A stretch of 40,257 nt of DNA from Gemmiger_A avium (GCA_019114585.1 DXFE01000050.1:1-40257); one strand, 5' to 3'; numbered from the stretch's first letter, positions 1 through 8,559 are shown. The notes: generated from the letters alone by a model not told the origin. Program-made: numbers and translations.

Positions 1-48
1 ACTTACAAATTCCAGTTGTCCTCTGTTTTCTGCGTTCTTTACCAGCAT
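1..48 (-). CDS. IS1182-family transposase, N-terminal 16 codons only (cut by window edge)
   Basis: Reading the minus strand from an ATG at 48-46 gives an open frame to the window edge: MLVKNAENRGQLEFVS. The QLEFVS stretch near the start is typical of IS1182-family (DDE) transposases, which usually begin with a short charged segment, then QxEFVS and a conserved block on LVP. A TATAAT box lies on the minus strand at 71-66 and a GGGGTG ribosome-site-like stretch precedes the ATG. Only 16 residues are visible, so the family call is inference from memory of the family. It could be an intact insertion sequence or a fragment. Confidence 0.5.
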   Translation of the reverse strand, partial: MLVKNAENRGQLEFVS

Positions 49-80
49 TTTTATCACCCCACACCATTATACCGCATTCC

Positions 81-115
81 AAAGACCACCGATAGGTGGC
101 CTTTTTCGACAGGCT
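81..115. repeat. Outer-end-like segment of the IS (hairpin plus TTTCGACAGGCT)
   Basis: This stretch upstream of the transposase start holds a small hairpin (CCACC-GATA-GGTGG, 86-99), a T run, then TTTCGACAGGCT (104-115). A related segment with about 27 of 34 bases identical occurs at 25197-25230. It may be the terminal sequence of the insertion element, or a terminator for transcription running rightward. No second inverted end is visible in the window, so the IS-end reading is tentative. Confidence 0.35.
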
Positions 116-117
116 GC

Positions 118-149
118 GGCGCGCCCCGCAAACGGGGCGCGCCGTTTTT
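118..149 (+). terminator. Strong rho-independent terminator
   Basis: An 11-bp perfect GC stem (118-128 with 133-143) with loop CAAA is followed by GTTTTTG. It points rightward, so it would insulate the following gene from transcription entering from the left. Confidence 0.7.
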
Positions 150-173
150 GTTCGGGCCGCGTTGTGTTATAAT
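145..173 (+). promoter_or_regulatory. Promoter for the DUF5655 gene
   Basis: TTTTTG at 145-150 and a perfect TATAAT at 168-173 are separated by 17 bases. The -35 overlaps the T run of the preceding terminator. The leader to the ATG at 217 is about 35-40 bases. Confidence 0.5.
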
Positions 174-216
174 GAAGAAAAAGCGGGGGAGAATGCCCCG
201 AAAGGAGGCCGGGACG

Positions 217-594
217 ATGAACGGCGACGCACTGCGTTTTTTCGACGGCAAGCCGGAGGAATTGGCTCTCTACGAGGCGCTGGAAGCGCGGATATTCTCT
301 GAAATCGAGAACGTGCGGCTCAAGGTGAGCAAAAGCCAAATTTCTTTTTACAACCGCCGCCTGTTCGCCTGCGTCTCTTTCCTGAGGGCAAAGCGCAAGG
401 CGGAACTGCCCGCCCACTATATCGTCCTCACCCTCGGGCTGGACCGTCCTCTGGACACCCCCCGGGCGGCGGTGGTCACCGAGCCTTACCCCAATCGCTG
501 GACCCATCACTTCGTCCTCTCCCGCAAAGAGGAGATAGACGACGAACTGACGGGCTGGGTCAAACAGGCGGCGGTCTTTGCCGCCATCAAGTGA
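217..594 (+). CDS. DUF5655 domain protein
   Basis: This is a 125-residue soluble protein of unknown function. Residues 25-120 match the style of the DUF5655 domain, including FYN near 44, a strand LTLGLDRPLD (71-80) and the motif EPYPNRWTHH (89-98). No catalytic activity is established for the family, which also occurs fused to nucleotide-modifying or DNA-binding proteins. The ATG at 217 was chosen over an upstream in-frame start because AAAGGAGG lies at 201-208 and a promoter ends at 173. It is monocistronic, with a terminator at 669-700. Confidence 0.7.
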   Translation: MNGDALRFFDGKPEELALYEALEARIFSEIENVRLKVSKSQISFYNRRLFACVSFLRAKRKAELPAHYIVLTLGLDRPLDTPRAAVVTEPYPNRWTHHFVLSRKEEIDDELTGWVKQAAVFAAIK

Positions 595-668
595 AAATTC
601 GCCCGGTGCGCCGTATCTTCGCTACCCTCCTGCATCCTTGATGCCGCTCGGCTCCCTCACCCAGCCTC

Positions 669-700
669 GCCGCCGGAATACCCCCGGCGGCAATTTTTTT
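669..700 (+). terminator. Rho-independent terminator
   Basis: An 8-bp stem GCCGCCGG (669-676) / CCGGCGGC (684-691) is followed by AATTTTTTT. It closes the DUF5655 unit; the 75 bases between that stop and the hairpin hold nothing recognisable. Confidence 0.7.
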
Positions 701-721
701 GCAGAAAAATGGAAAGCGTGC

Positions 722-749
722 TTGACATTTGCGGCGGGTGTGCTATACT
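722..749 (+). promoter_or_regulatory. Sigma-A promoter of the XRE/membrane-protein pair
   Basis: TTGACA at 722-727 and TATACT at 744-749 have a 16-base spacer. This is one of the best promoters in the window and starts just before the palindrome at 756-775. Confidence 0.8.
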
Positions 750-755
750 CAAATT

Positions 756-775
756 ATGGAAAGCAAACTTTCCAT
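756..775. promoter_or_regulatory. Palindrome at the transcription start of the XRE gene (candidate operator)
   Basis: ATGGAAAG-CAAA-CTTTCCAT is a perfect 8-bp inverted repeat. It sits directly after the -10 box and before the ribosome site, which suits an autoregulatory operator; it could also form an mRNA hairpin. Confidence 0.5.
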
Positions 776-791
776 CAGAAGGAGGACGGCC

Positions 792-995
792 ATGAAAAAC
801 CGACTGGAAGAACTGCGCAAAGCCCGGGGTCTGCGCCAGGAGGAACTGGCGGACGCGCTGGAGGTGTCCCGCCAGACCATCGGCTCGCTGGAAAACGGGC
901 GCTACAACCCCTCCATCCAGCTGGCCTTCAAGATAGCGCGGTATTTTTCCCTCACCATCGAGGACATTTTTATCTATGAGGAGGAGACAAAATGA
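792..995 (+). CDS. Small XRE-family transcriptional regulator
   Basis: The 67-residue protein is a single helix-turn-helix domain of the short XRE type (YgzD/YozG-like). Residues 5-55 carry the Xre pattern, with the recognition helix in SRQTIGSLENGRYNPS (26-41) and the tail IEDIFIYEE that is common in this subfamily. GGAGG at 781-785 fixes the ATG at 792. Its stop overlaps the start of the next gene (ATGA), so the two are translationally coupled. Such regulators usually sit beside a membrane protein, as here; the signal and targets are unknown. The palindrome at 756-775 suggests autoregulation. Confidence 0.85.
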   Translation: MKNRLEELRKARGLRQEELADALEVSRQTIGSLENGRYNPSIQLAFKIARYFSLTIEDIFIYEEETK

Positions 996-1420
996 AAAAG
1001 AACACCCGGAACGTCCTGTTCATTCTTTTGGGCCTGCTGGCCGCGGCGGCGGGGCTGTGGCTGCTGCGCAGCGGAGCGGATCTGGGCGTGGTGGGCACGC
1101 TGCCCTACCTCTGCATCGGGGTGGGCTGCGGCCTCTTCGGCCACGGTGCGGGGGAGCTGCTGGCGGCCCGGGCCGTCCAGGGGGACCCGGCGCTGCAAAA
1201 ACGGCTGGAGGTGGAGCGCGCCGACGAGCGCAACCGGGCCATTGCCGACCGGGCCAAGGGCAAAGCCTTCGACCAAATGACCTTTGTTTACGGCGCGCTG
1301 ATGCTCACTTTCGCGCTGATGCAGGTGGAACTGGCGGCGGTGCTGCTGCTGGTGGCGGCCTATCTCTTCGTGGAGTTCAGCGCCGTTTACTACCGGTGCA
1401 AACTGGAAAAGCAGATGTGA
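992..1420 (+). CDS. Membrane protein, partner of the XRE regulator (DUF2178-like)
   Basis: The 142-residue protein has hydrophobic segments near 8-25, 34-54, 95-112 and 114-135, that is two hairpins of two helices. Between them lies a charged stretch with ADERNRAIADRAKG (77-90), resembling the DERNR motif of small membrane proteins found beside YgzD-type regulators. It starts within the stop of the upstream regulator gene (ATGA), so the pair is one operon. Its function is unknown; the arrangement suggests a membrane sensor or a regulated integral membrane protein. Confidence 0.7.
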   Translation: MKKNTRNVLFILLGLLAAAAGLWLLRSGADLGVVGTLPYLCIGVGCGLFGHGAGELLAARAVQGDPALQKRLEVERADERNRAIADRAKGKAFDQMTFVYGALMLTFALMQVELAAVLLLVAAYLFVEFSAVYYRCKLEKQM

Positions 1421-1428
1421 CGCGCAAG

Positions 1429-1465
1429 AAAAAGGCCGCGGGGGAGACCCCGCGGCCTTTTTTTC
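1429..1465 (+). terminator. Rho-independent terminator
   Basis: A long stem with core AAAGGCCGCGGGG / CCCCGCGGCCTTT and a GAGA loop (1431-1460) is followed by TTTTT. The flanking A and T runs mean it may also work leftward. Confidence 0.8.
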
Positions 1466-1517
1466 GCACAAAGGGCAAAAATTCCCGGCGGACGGGCCAA
1501 ACGGGGAAGAAATGTGC

Positions 1518-1523
1518 TATAAT
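1518..1523 (+). promoter_or_regulatory. -10 box for the NimA-like gene
   Basis: A perfect TATAAT lies 40 bases before the ATG at 1563. No clear -35 hexamer is present 16-18 bases upstream, so activity may need an activator or be weak. Confidence 0.4.
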
Positions 1524-1562
1524 CAGTCACATACACATTTCACCGGAAAGGGGACTTCTGCC

Positions 1563-2051
1563 ATGCGCGATCTGCGCCGAATGGACCGAAAACTCAGCGA
1601 GGAGGACGCGCTCACCGTTCTGCGGGACTGCGAATACGGCTTTCTTTGCACGGTGAACGAGGACGGCAGCCCCTACGCGGTGCCCATGTGCGCCGCACTG
1701 GTGGGCCGCACCATCTACTTCCACTGCGCCCGGGCGGGCCAGAAGCTGGAAAACCTCACCGCCCGGCCCCGGGCCTGCTTCTCCTGCGTGCTCTACGCCG
1801 AGAACCAGCCCAGCAAGTTCACCTATGTCTACGCCAGCTGCGTGGCCGAGGGCAATGTGCGCCTTGTCACCGACGAGGCCGAGCGCCAGGCAGGCATGCG
1901 GGCCATCTGCGAAAAGTATTCCGGCGACTGGATGGACGGCCCCGAGCACGAGCGGGCCATGCGGGGCATGCCGGCGGTGGTGATGCTGGCCATGGAGGTG
2001 GACGCCTTCCAGGGCAAGGGCAACAAGGGCCGTCTTGTGGGGGGCATGTAA
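1563..2051 (+). CDS. Pyridoxamine 5'-phosphate oxidase-like flavin-binding protein (NimA-like)
   Basis: The 162-residue protein has the split-barrel FMN-binding fold seen in NimA and related PNPOx-like proteins: MDRKLSEEDALTVLRDCEYG at 7-26, then beta strands with TVNEDGSPYAVPM and YFHCARAGQKLENL. Family members bind FMN, F420 or haem; some reduce nitroimidazoles, but most are uncharacterised. The ATG at 1563 follows GAAAGGGG at a suitable distance, so an upstream start at 1512 is less likely. One base separates its stop from the GTG of the next gene, which implies coupling. The substrate is unknown. Confidence 0.8.
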   Translation: MRDLRRMDRKLSEEDALTVLRDCEYGFLCTVNEDGSPYAVPMCAALVGRTIYFHCARAGQKLENLTARPRACFSCVLYAENQPSKFTYVYASCVAEGNVRLVTDEAERQAGMRAICEKYSGDWMDGPEHERAMRGMPAVVMLAMEVDAFQGKGNKGRLVGGM

Positions 2052-2052
2052 C

Positions 2053-2766
2053 GTGCGGCTGGACAAATTCGTGGCGGACGCCGCCCAGCTCACCCGTTCC
2101 GCGGCCCGGGGCCTCATCGCCAAAGGTCGGGTCACGGTGAACGGGCAGGTCTGCAAAAAAGCGGACTTTCCCATCAAAGAGGGGGATGCCGTCTGTGCCG
2201 ACGGCAAATCCCTGGCCAGCGAGGAATATGTATATATCATGCTGAACAAGCCCGCCGGCGTGGTCAGCGCCAGCACCGACGGCCGGGACAAAACGGTGGT
2301 GGACCTTTTGGGCGGAGCCTTTCCCCGGCGGCAGCTCTTTCCCGCCGGCCGGCTGGACAAGACCAGCACCGGCTTCGTGCTGCTCACCGACGACGGCGCT
2401 TTCGCCCACGACATTCTGGCCCCGAAGCGCCATGTGCCCAAGACCTACCGGGTGGTGCTGGACGCCCCCGTCACCCAGGCGATGGTGGAGGCCTTCGCCG
2501 CCGGCGTCACCCTGGCGGACGGCCAGACCATGCAGCCGGCGCTGCTGATCCCGGACGAGACCGACCCCTTCGCCGCCACCGTGGTGCTGCGGCAGGGGGT
2601 GTATCATCAGATCAAGCGGATGTTCGGCGTTCTGGACGCCGGAGTGAACGGGCTGCACCGCACCGCCATCGGCGGCCTTTCGCTGGACGAGGGCCTTGCG
2701 CCGGGGGCCTGGCGGCTCATCACACCGGAGGAAAAGGCCCTGCTGCAGGCGAGGGAAGAGGGCTGA
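2053..2766 (+). CDS. RsuA-family rRNA pseudouridine synthase
   Basis: The 237-residue protein converts a uridine in ribosomal RNA to pseudouridine. An S4 RNA-binding domain (1-48, VRLDKFVADAAQLTRS) is followed by the synthase domain with the catalytic Asp102 in GRLDKTSTGFVLLT, a family signature. The small-subunit specificity of RsuA rather than RluB/E/F is suggested by length but not certain. The start is the GTG at 2053: it gives the canonical S4 N-terminus, lies 1 base after the previous stop, and has GGGGGG at 2039-2044 as ribosome site. A terminator follows the stop at once. Confidence 0.88.
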   Translation: MRLDKFVADAAQLTRSAARGLIAKGRVTVNGQVCKKADFPIKEGDAVCADGKSLASEEYVYIMLNKPAGVVSASTDGRDKTVVDLLGGAFPRRQLFPAGRLDKTSTGFVLLTDDGAFAHDILAPKRHVPKTYRVVLDAPVTQAMVEAFAAGVTLADGQTMQPALLIPDETDPFAATVVLRQGVYHQIKRMFGVLDAGVNGLHRTAIGGLSLDEGLAPGAWRLITPEEKALLQAREEG

Positions 2767-2801
2767 AAAGCGGCCCGGGAGGCCGCTTTTCAAACTTTTT
2801 T
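2766..2801 (+). terminator. Rho-independent terminator
   Basis: AAAAGCGGCC / GGCCGCTTTT (2766-2790) is followed by CAAACTTTTTT. The stem begins inside the stop codon of the pseudouridine synthase. Confidence 0.75.
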
Positions 2802-2826
2802 CAAAGAACCGTCACATTTATATAAT
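2798..2826 (+). promoter_or_regulatory. Upstream promoter of the CdaR-like gene
   Basis: TTTTCA at 2798-2803 and TATAAT at 2821-2826 are 17 bases apart. It gives a leader of about 195 bases through an unusually AT-rich stretch. Confidence 0.45.
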
Positions 2827-2872
2827 AGGATAAAAAAGGTGCCGTAGCGCCCCTTTTTGACCCAAAACTCAA

Positions 2873-2947
2873 AATTACACAATAAATGGCATTTTTTTTG
2901 CCCGAAATATGTTGCAAAAGTAAATTCCATTGTGTAATATATACACA
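2873..2947 (+). promoter_or_regulatory. Second promoter of the CdaR-like gene with three TGTGTA half-sites
   Basis: TTGCAA (2912-2917) and TAATAT (2935-2940) have a 17-base spacer. TGTGTA-ATATA-TACACA (2931-2947) is a perfect inverted repeat over the -10 box. A further inverted copy ATTACACAAT lies at 2873-2882, matching ATTGTGTAAT at 2929-2938 in reverse complement. The layout suggests a regulator that binds the -10 region and a second site about 56 bases upstream. Confidence 0.5.
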
Positions 2948-3026
2948 GACGTTGTTTGTAATTGTTCAAAATCACAAACGCAGCCGCGAGGCTTATCATC
3001 GAATACAAAAAAAGGGGAGCATTTCT

Positions 3027-4109
3027 ATGGCGAACAGAGTATTTCAGGGCGTCGTGTACCAGATGAAGGACGCCATTGGGCGTACGGTGGGCGTCGTGGA
3101 CGAGACCGGCACTGTCATTTCCTGCTCGGATCTGAACATGATCGGCGAAGTGCGGGACGGCTTTGCCGCCGAGCGCCTTTCCGGCGACAGCTTCCAGTGC
3201 GGCGGCTGCACCTACCATCAGTTCAGCTCCAACAAACACAACGACTACGCTGTGTATGTGGAGGGCACCGACGAGACCGCCGGCCAGTTCGCCAGCCTGA
3301 TGGCCATCAGCCTGCAGAGCATCAAGCAGTACCACGACGAGAAGTTCGACAAAGCCAACTTCATCAAGAACGTGGTGCTGGACAACATCCTCCCCGGCGA
3401 CATCTACGCCAAGGCCCGGGAGCTGCACTTTGCCACCGACGTGTCCCGCGTGGTGCTGCTCATCCGCGTGACCTCCGGCACCGACATCTCCGCCTACGAC
3501 GTGGTCAGCGGCCTGTTCCCGGACAAGCAGAAGGACTTCGTGTTCAACATCAGCGAGACCGACACCGTTCTGGTGAAGGAGATCCGCCGCGGCATCGACC
3601 AGCGGGACATCGAAAAGCTGGCCGCCTCCATCGTGGACACCCTCTCCGGCGAGCACTACATCAAGGCTGTGGTGGGCATTGGCACCCCCATCGGCAACGT
3701 GAAGGACCTGGCCACCAGCTTCAAGGAGGCTCAGGTGGCTATGGAAGTGGGCAAGGTGTTCGACACCGAGCAGTCCATCATCAGCTACGACAACCTGGGC
3801 ATCGCCCGCTTGATCTACCAGCTGCCCACCACCCTGTGCGAGATGTTCCTGAAAGAAGTCTTCAAGCAGGGCAGCATCGAGAGCCTGGATCAGGAGACCC
3901 TGTTCACCATCCAGCGCTTCTTTGAGAACAACCTGAACGTATCCGAGACCAGCCGCGGGCTGTTTGTGCACCGCAATACCCTGGTCTACCGGCTGGAAAA
4001 GATCAAAAAGCTCACCGGTCTGGATCTGCGGGAGTTCGACGACGCCATCGTATTCAAGGTGGCCCTGATGGTCAAAAAGTATCTCAGCGCCAACCCCGCC
4101 AAATATTGA
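3027..4109 (+). CDS. CdaR/PucR-family transcriptional regulator
   Basis: The 360-residue protein has an N-terminal region (about 1-135) like the sugar-diacid recognition domain of CdaR, a middle GGDEF-like fold, and a C-terminal PucR-type helix-turn-helix (about 300-355) with RFFENNLNVSETSRGLFVHR and VHRNTLVYRLEKIKKLTGLD. CdaR activates genes for glucarate, galactarate and glycerate uptake and use. No such genes are nearby and the next gene is ftsE after a terminator, so its targets and ligand are unknown. The ATG at 3027 follows AAAAGGGGAGC; an earlier in-frame start would lie inside the promoter region. Confidence 0.82.
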   Translation: MANRVFQGVVYQMKDAIGRTVGVVDETGTVISCSDLNMIGEVRDGFAAERLSGDSFQCGGCTYHQFSSNKHNDYAVYVEGTDETAGQFASLMAISLQSIKQYHDEKFDKANFIKNVVLDNILPGDIYAKARELHFATDVSRVVLLIRVTSGTDISAYDVVSGLFPDKQKDFVFNISETDTVLVKEIRRGIDQRDIEKLAASIVDTLSGEHYIKAVVGIGTPIGNVKDLATSFKEAQVAMEVGKVFDTEQSIISYDNLGIARLIYQLPTTLCEMFLKEVFKQGSIESLDQETLFTIQRFFENNLNVSETSRGLFVHRNTLVYRLEKIKKLTGLDLREFDDAIVFKVALMVKKYLSANPAKY

Positions 4110-4118
4110 CGGGCCCCG

Positions 4119-4145
4119 GCCGGCCGCGCCACGGCCGGCTTTTTT
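4119..4145 (+). terminator. Rho-independent terminator
   Basis: GCCGGCC / GGCCGGC (4119-4125, 4133-4139) followed by TTTTTT separates the regulator gene from ftsE. Confidence 0.75.
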
Positions 4146-4214
4146 ACAGCGCCGGATGCGAAATCTGCCGCTTGCGGGCACAAACCGTCGGCCGCTTGCA
4201 ATAAGGAGTCTGCC

Positions 4215-4930
<716 letters not shown>

Positions 4931-4934
<4 letters not shown>

Positions 4935-5839
4935 ACTGGTCCAGTTTTAAGTATTTGGCCCGGCAGGGCCTGCACAGCCTGCGGGCAAACCGGCTGATGA
5001 CCCTGGCCAGCATCGGCGTGCTGACCGCCTGCCTGGTACTGACCGGCATCGCCGGCCTGTTCGGCGCCAACATCAACAGCCTGGTGGCCTATCTGGGCGA
5101 CCAGAACGAGACGGTGGTCTATCTGGATACGGACCTGACCGACGAACAGCTGGCCCAGGTGGACGAGGCTATCCGCAGCATGGAGGGCCTTGCCTCGGTG
5201 ACCTACATGAGCAAGGACGCGGTGCTGGAGACCTATAAGGGCTACATGGGCGAATACGCCGACCTGTGGGACGGCTTTGAGGGCAGCGAAAACCCCTTCA
5301 TGGCCAACTACCGTGTTGTGCTGGAAGACCTGGCCGACCTGGACGCCAAGGTGGCAGAACTGGAAGCCATTCCCGGCGTGTCCAAGGTCAACCCGCCCAC
5401 CGAACTGGCGGGCGTGTTCCTGGGGGTTCAGAAAGCGGTGAACATCGCCGCCTGGAGCCTGGTGGGCGTGCTGGTGGTGGTCAGCGTGGTGGTGATCAGC
5501 AACACCATCCGTCTGACCGTGTTCAGCCGCCGCAAGGAGATCAACATCATGAAGTACGTGGGTGCCACCAACGGCTTCATCCGTCTGCCTTTCTTTGTGG
5601 AGGGCATGACCAGCGGCTTTATCTCCGGCTGCATCGCCTCCGCGGCGGTGCTGGGGGGCTATGCCCTGGTGCTGTACTTCTCCGACCGGCTGGAGGGCCT
5701 GTGGGAGACGGTCATCGGCGCCAGCCTGCTGCCCATGGGGCAGATCTGGTATTTTGTCGTGGGCGGCTTTTTGCTGTTCGGGGTGCTGATCGGCAGCCTG
5801 GGCACCGCCGTCTCGGTGCGCAAACACCTGAAAGTTTAA
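4931..5839 (+). CDS. ftsX: Cell-division permease-like protein FtsX
   Basis: The 302-residue protein has the FtsX layout: a membrane segment near 23-45, an extracellular domain of about 120 residues, then three segments near 168-196, 218-250 and 268-296. It begins with GTG at 4931, overlapping the ftsE stop by 4 bases (GTGA), so the two are coupled. The extracellular domain normally contacts the coiled coil of a peptidoglycan hydrolase or its activator; the next gene encodes a protein of that shape. Confidence 0.93.
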
Positions 5840-5878
5840 TCACGCCGTGAATTCCCGGCCCGGGGGAGGGGCCTTGTC

Positions 5879-7042
5879 ATGACGATGAATGAGCATCCCG
5901 TTGCCCGCCGCCTGCTGCAGGTGCTGGCTTTGCTGCTGGCACTGGCTTCGCTGCTGGTAGCTGTGTCGGCGGCGCCGGCCCATGCGGAGACCGCCGCCGA
6001 AAAGTACGAGCGGCTGCGCAAGGAACTGGAGGCCCAGAACCAACAGCTGGAAAGCATCGAAAAGGATCTGAAAAACGCCAAGAATACCCGCAGCGCCCTG
6101 CAGCAGCAGCAGACCATCCTGAAAGAACAGATCAACACCCTGGTGGCCGCCATCAATGAGGCCAACCTGGCGATTCAGGAAAAGCAGGCGGAGGTGGACG
6201 CCCAGCAGGCGGCCATCGACGAGCGCTGGGATGAGTTCCAGATGCAGATGCAGGCCATGCAGGTCATGCACGACGGCGGCGCGGTGGCCATGCTCTCCAG
6301 CGCCCAGAGCCTGTATGAGCTGCTGACCTTCTCCGACAGTCTGCAGCAGGTGAGCGAAAAGCAGAACCAGGTGCTGGAGGATATGCAGGCCGCCAAGGCG
6401 GAACTGGAAAGCCGCAAGGCGGAGCTGGAAGAACAGAAAGCCAATCTGGAAACGGCCCAGGCGGAACTGGAGACCAAGCAGGGCCAGCTGTCCAGCAATA
6501 TCCAGCAGCTGGATTCCACCATCAGCAAGGCCGAGGCCGACAAGCAGGCCCAGCAGGATGTGGTGGACGCCACCGAGGCCGCCTTTGAACAGGCCGAACG
6601 GGAATACGAGCAGTGGATCAAGGAGAATTCCTCTTCCGGCAGCGGGCATATCTCCGACGCCGGCTGGATGTGGCCGCTGCCCGGCCAGAGCCGGATCACC
6701 ACCTATTTTGGCGGCAACAACGGATTCTACTCCGGCCATGGCGCCATCGACGTGGCAGCCCCCAAGGGCACGCCGATTGTGGCGGCGCTGTCCGGTGTGG
6801 CCTATACCCAGAGCCTGCACTGGACCTACGGCAACATGGTCATGATCGACAGCGGCGACGGCGTGGTGACCATCTACGCCCATATGGATTCCCACGCGGT
6901 GAGCAACGGCCAGGCTGTGGTGCAGGGCCAGACCATCGGCTATGTGGGCAACACCGGCCGTTCCAGCGGCTACCACCTGCACTTTGAGGTGCGAATCAAC
7001 AACGTAAAGCAGAATCCGCTCAATTATGTGAGCTACAGCTGA
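5879..7042 (+). CDS. M23 peptidoglycan hydrolase with long coiled coil (EnvC-like, FtsEX partner)
   Basis: The 387-residue exported protein has a signal or anchor segment at about 10-34, two long coiled-coil blocks (about 36-110 and 150-245, rich in E, K, Q and A) and a C-terminal M23 domain (about 285-387). Metal-binding and catalytic positions are present: His287 and Asp291 in GHGAID, His335, and His366/His368 in HLHFEV. E. coli EnvC has a degenerate M23 domain, whereas this one looks active and may cut cross-bridges itself. It follows ftsX by 39 bases, so control by FtsEX is a reasonable inference. A GGGGGAGGGG stretch precedes the ATG at 5879. Confidence 0.87.
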   Translation: MTMNEHPVARRLLQVLALLLALASLLVAVSAAPAHAETAAEKYERLRKELEAQNQQLESIEKDLKNAKNTRSALQQQQTILKEQINTLVAAINEANLAIQEKQAEVDAQQAAIDERWDEFQMQMQAMQVMHDGGAVAMLSSAQSLYELLTFSDSLQQVSEKQNQVLEDMQAAKAELESRKAELEEQKANLETAQAELETKQGQLSSNIQQLDSTISKAEADKQAQQDVVDATEAAFEQAEREYEQWIKENSSSGSGHISDAGWMWPLPGQSRITTYFGGNNGFYSGHGAIDVAAPKGTPIVAALSGVAYTQSLHWTYGNMVMIDSGDGVVTIYAHMDSHAVSNGQAVVQGQTIGYVGNTGRSSGYHLHFEVRINNVKQNPLNYVSYS

Positions 7043-7056
7043 CGGAAGGAGAGCCT

Positions 7057-7161
7057 ATGAACAGCAAACGTTGGGTGCGCATTACCTGCCTGCTTCTGGC
7101 GGGGCTGATGCTGGCTACCCTGGTGGGCAGCATCGGCATGCAGCTGCTCTATTACATCTGA
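7057..7161 (+). CDS. 34-residue single-pass membrane protein
   Basis: The frame begins MNSKRWVRITCLLLAGLM, has one hydrophobic helix (about 9-33), and ends in TGA at 7159-7161. The ribosome site GGAAGGAG (7044-7051) is ideally placed, so translation is likely. Charge placement suggests the N-terminus is inside. It lies between the M23 hydrolase and the S41 protease in the same transcription unit. In size and pattern it recalls small membrane proteins such as Prli42, but that is only a resemblance. Function is unknown. Confidence 0.65.
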   Translation: MNSKRWVRITCLLLAGLMLATLVGSIGMQLLYYI

Positions 7162-7188
7162 TAACGCCCGAAGGGAGGACCCCGCGCC

Positions 7189-8559
7189 ATGAATAAAAAA
7201 ATTTCCGTGAGCGTGGCCATCACGGTGGCGCTCATCGCCATGACGGTGACCTTCTCGATCACCATGATCGTGGCCATGCAGATCTTTGACAACACCGTTA
7301 CCTCGGTGAACGAAAAGCAGAGCATGTACAACAAGCTGGCCGAGATCGACAAGTATGTGCGCGCCAACGCCTACAACACCATCGACGACGCCACCCTGAA
7401 CGACTACATTGCCTACGGCTATATGCTGGGCATCAACGACAAGAACGCCAAGTACTACACCGAGAAGGAGTACTCCGACCTGCTGGCCGTGCAGAACGGC
7501 AAGCTGCTGGGCATCGGCGTGGATCTGATCAAGGACACCGCCACCGGCTACGGCCGGGTGATCCGGGTGTACAGCGGTTCGCCCGCGGCCGAACTGGGCA
7601 TTGAGGTGGGCAGCTACATCACCCGCATCGGCGAGACCGATACCAAGAACCTGACCAAGGACGGCATGCTGACCCGTCTGCGGGGCGAGGACGGCACCAC
7701 CGTGACCATCACCTACCTGACCCGCGGCACCAGCGAGGAGAAAACGGTGGAGGTCACCCATGTGGGCTACACCACCCCCACCGTGGAGTACCAGACCCTG
7801 AACGACACCTACGGCTATGTGAAGATCACCCAGTTTGGTTCCACCACTGCCAGCGAGCTGGACTACGCAGTGAACCAGCTGACCGGCGCCGGGGTCACCG
7901 CGCTGGTGTTTGACCTGCGCGACAACGAGGGCGGCCTGCTGGACAGCGCCAACGAGTGCATCGACCTGCTGGTGGGCGAGGGCGTGATCGCCTACGCCGA
8001 GTACAGCGACGGCACCCGGGAGATCCTGGCCGAATCGGACGAGAACAAGGTGGACCTGCCCATGATCTGCCTGGTGAACGGCAACACCGCCAGCAGCGCC
8101 GAACTGTTTGCGGCCAGCCTGCGGGATATGGCCGGGGCCAAGCTGGTGGGCACCAAAACCTACGGCAAGGGCACCATCCAGGCCGCGCCCCAGCGCCTGA
8201 GCGACGGCAGCGCCGTTTCGGTGACGGTGGCCCGCCTGCTGACCGGCAAGGAAGAGTGCTTTGACGGCACCGGCCTGACCGTGGACCAGGAGGTTCAGCT
8301 GGCTGAGAACACCGTGATGTATGACTACGCCCTGGCCGAGGATGCCCAGGTGCTGCGCGCCGTGAGCGTGGCGGATACCCTGACCGGTGTGACCACCATG
8401 GAAGGCAGCAGCAACGCCGGCACCCAGACCGGCACCGACAGCAGCGCGGCTGGCGAGGACGGCAGCAGCGCCGCGGAGAGCACCGACGGCGAAACCGGCG
8501 AAACCGGTGACAGCGCGGCAGCGGAAGGCGGCGATTCCTCCGCCGACAGCGCCGCATGA
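7189..8559 (+). CDS. S41-family C-terminal processing protease (CtpA/CtpB-like)
   Basis: The 456-residue membrane-anchored protease has an N-terminal helix (about 7-31), a PDZ domain (about 95-180) and the S41 catalytic domain. The serine lies in NGNTASSAEL (Ser302 or Ser303) and the lysine is Lys327 in TKTYGKG, which form the Ser-Lys dyad of the family. After about residue 400 there is a low-complexity tail of S, A, G, E, D and T, which is unusual and may be a flexible or wall-spanning segment. The ATG at 7189 follows GGGAGGA. Its stop overlaps the start of rsmA. Confidence 0.9.
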   Translation: MNKKISVSVAITVALIAMTVTFSITMIVAMQIFDNTVTSVNEKQSMYNKLAEIDKYVRANAYNTIDDATLNDYIAYGYMLGINDKNAKYYTEKEYSDLLAVQNGKLLGIGVDLIKDTATGYGRVIRVYSGSPAAELGIEVGSYITRIGETDTKNLTKDGMLTRLRGEDGTTVTITYLTRGTSEEKTVEVTHVGYTTPTVEYQTLNDTYGYVKITQFGSTTASELDYAVNQLTGAGVTALVFDLRDNEGGLLDSANECIDLLVGEGVIAYAEYSDGTREILAESDENKVDLPMICLVNGNTASSAELFAASLRDMAGAKLVGTKTYGKGTIQAAPQRLSDGSAVSVTVARLLTGKEECFDGTGLTVDQEVQLAENTVMYDYALAEDAQVLRAVSVADTLTGVTTMEGSSNAGTQTGTDSSAAGEDGSSAAESTDGETGETGDSAAAEGGDSSADSAA

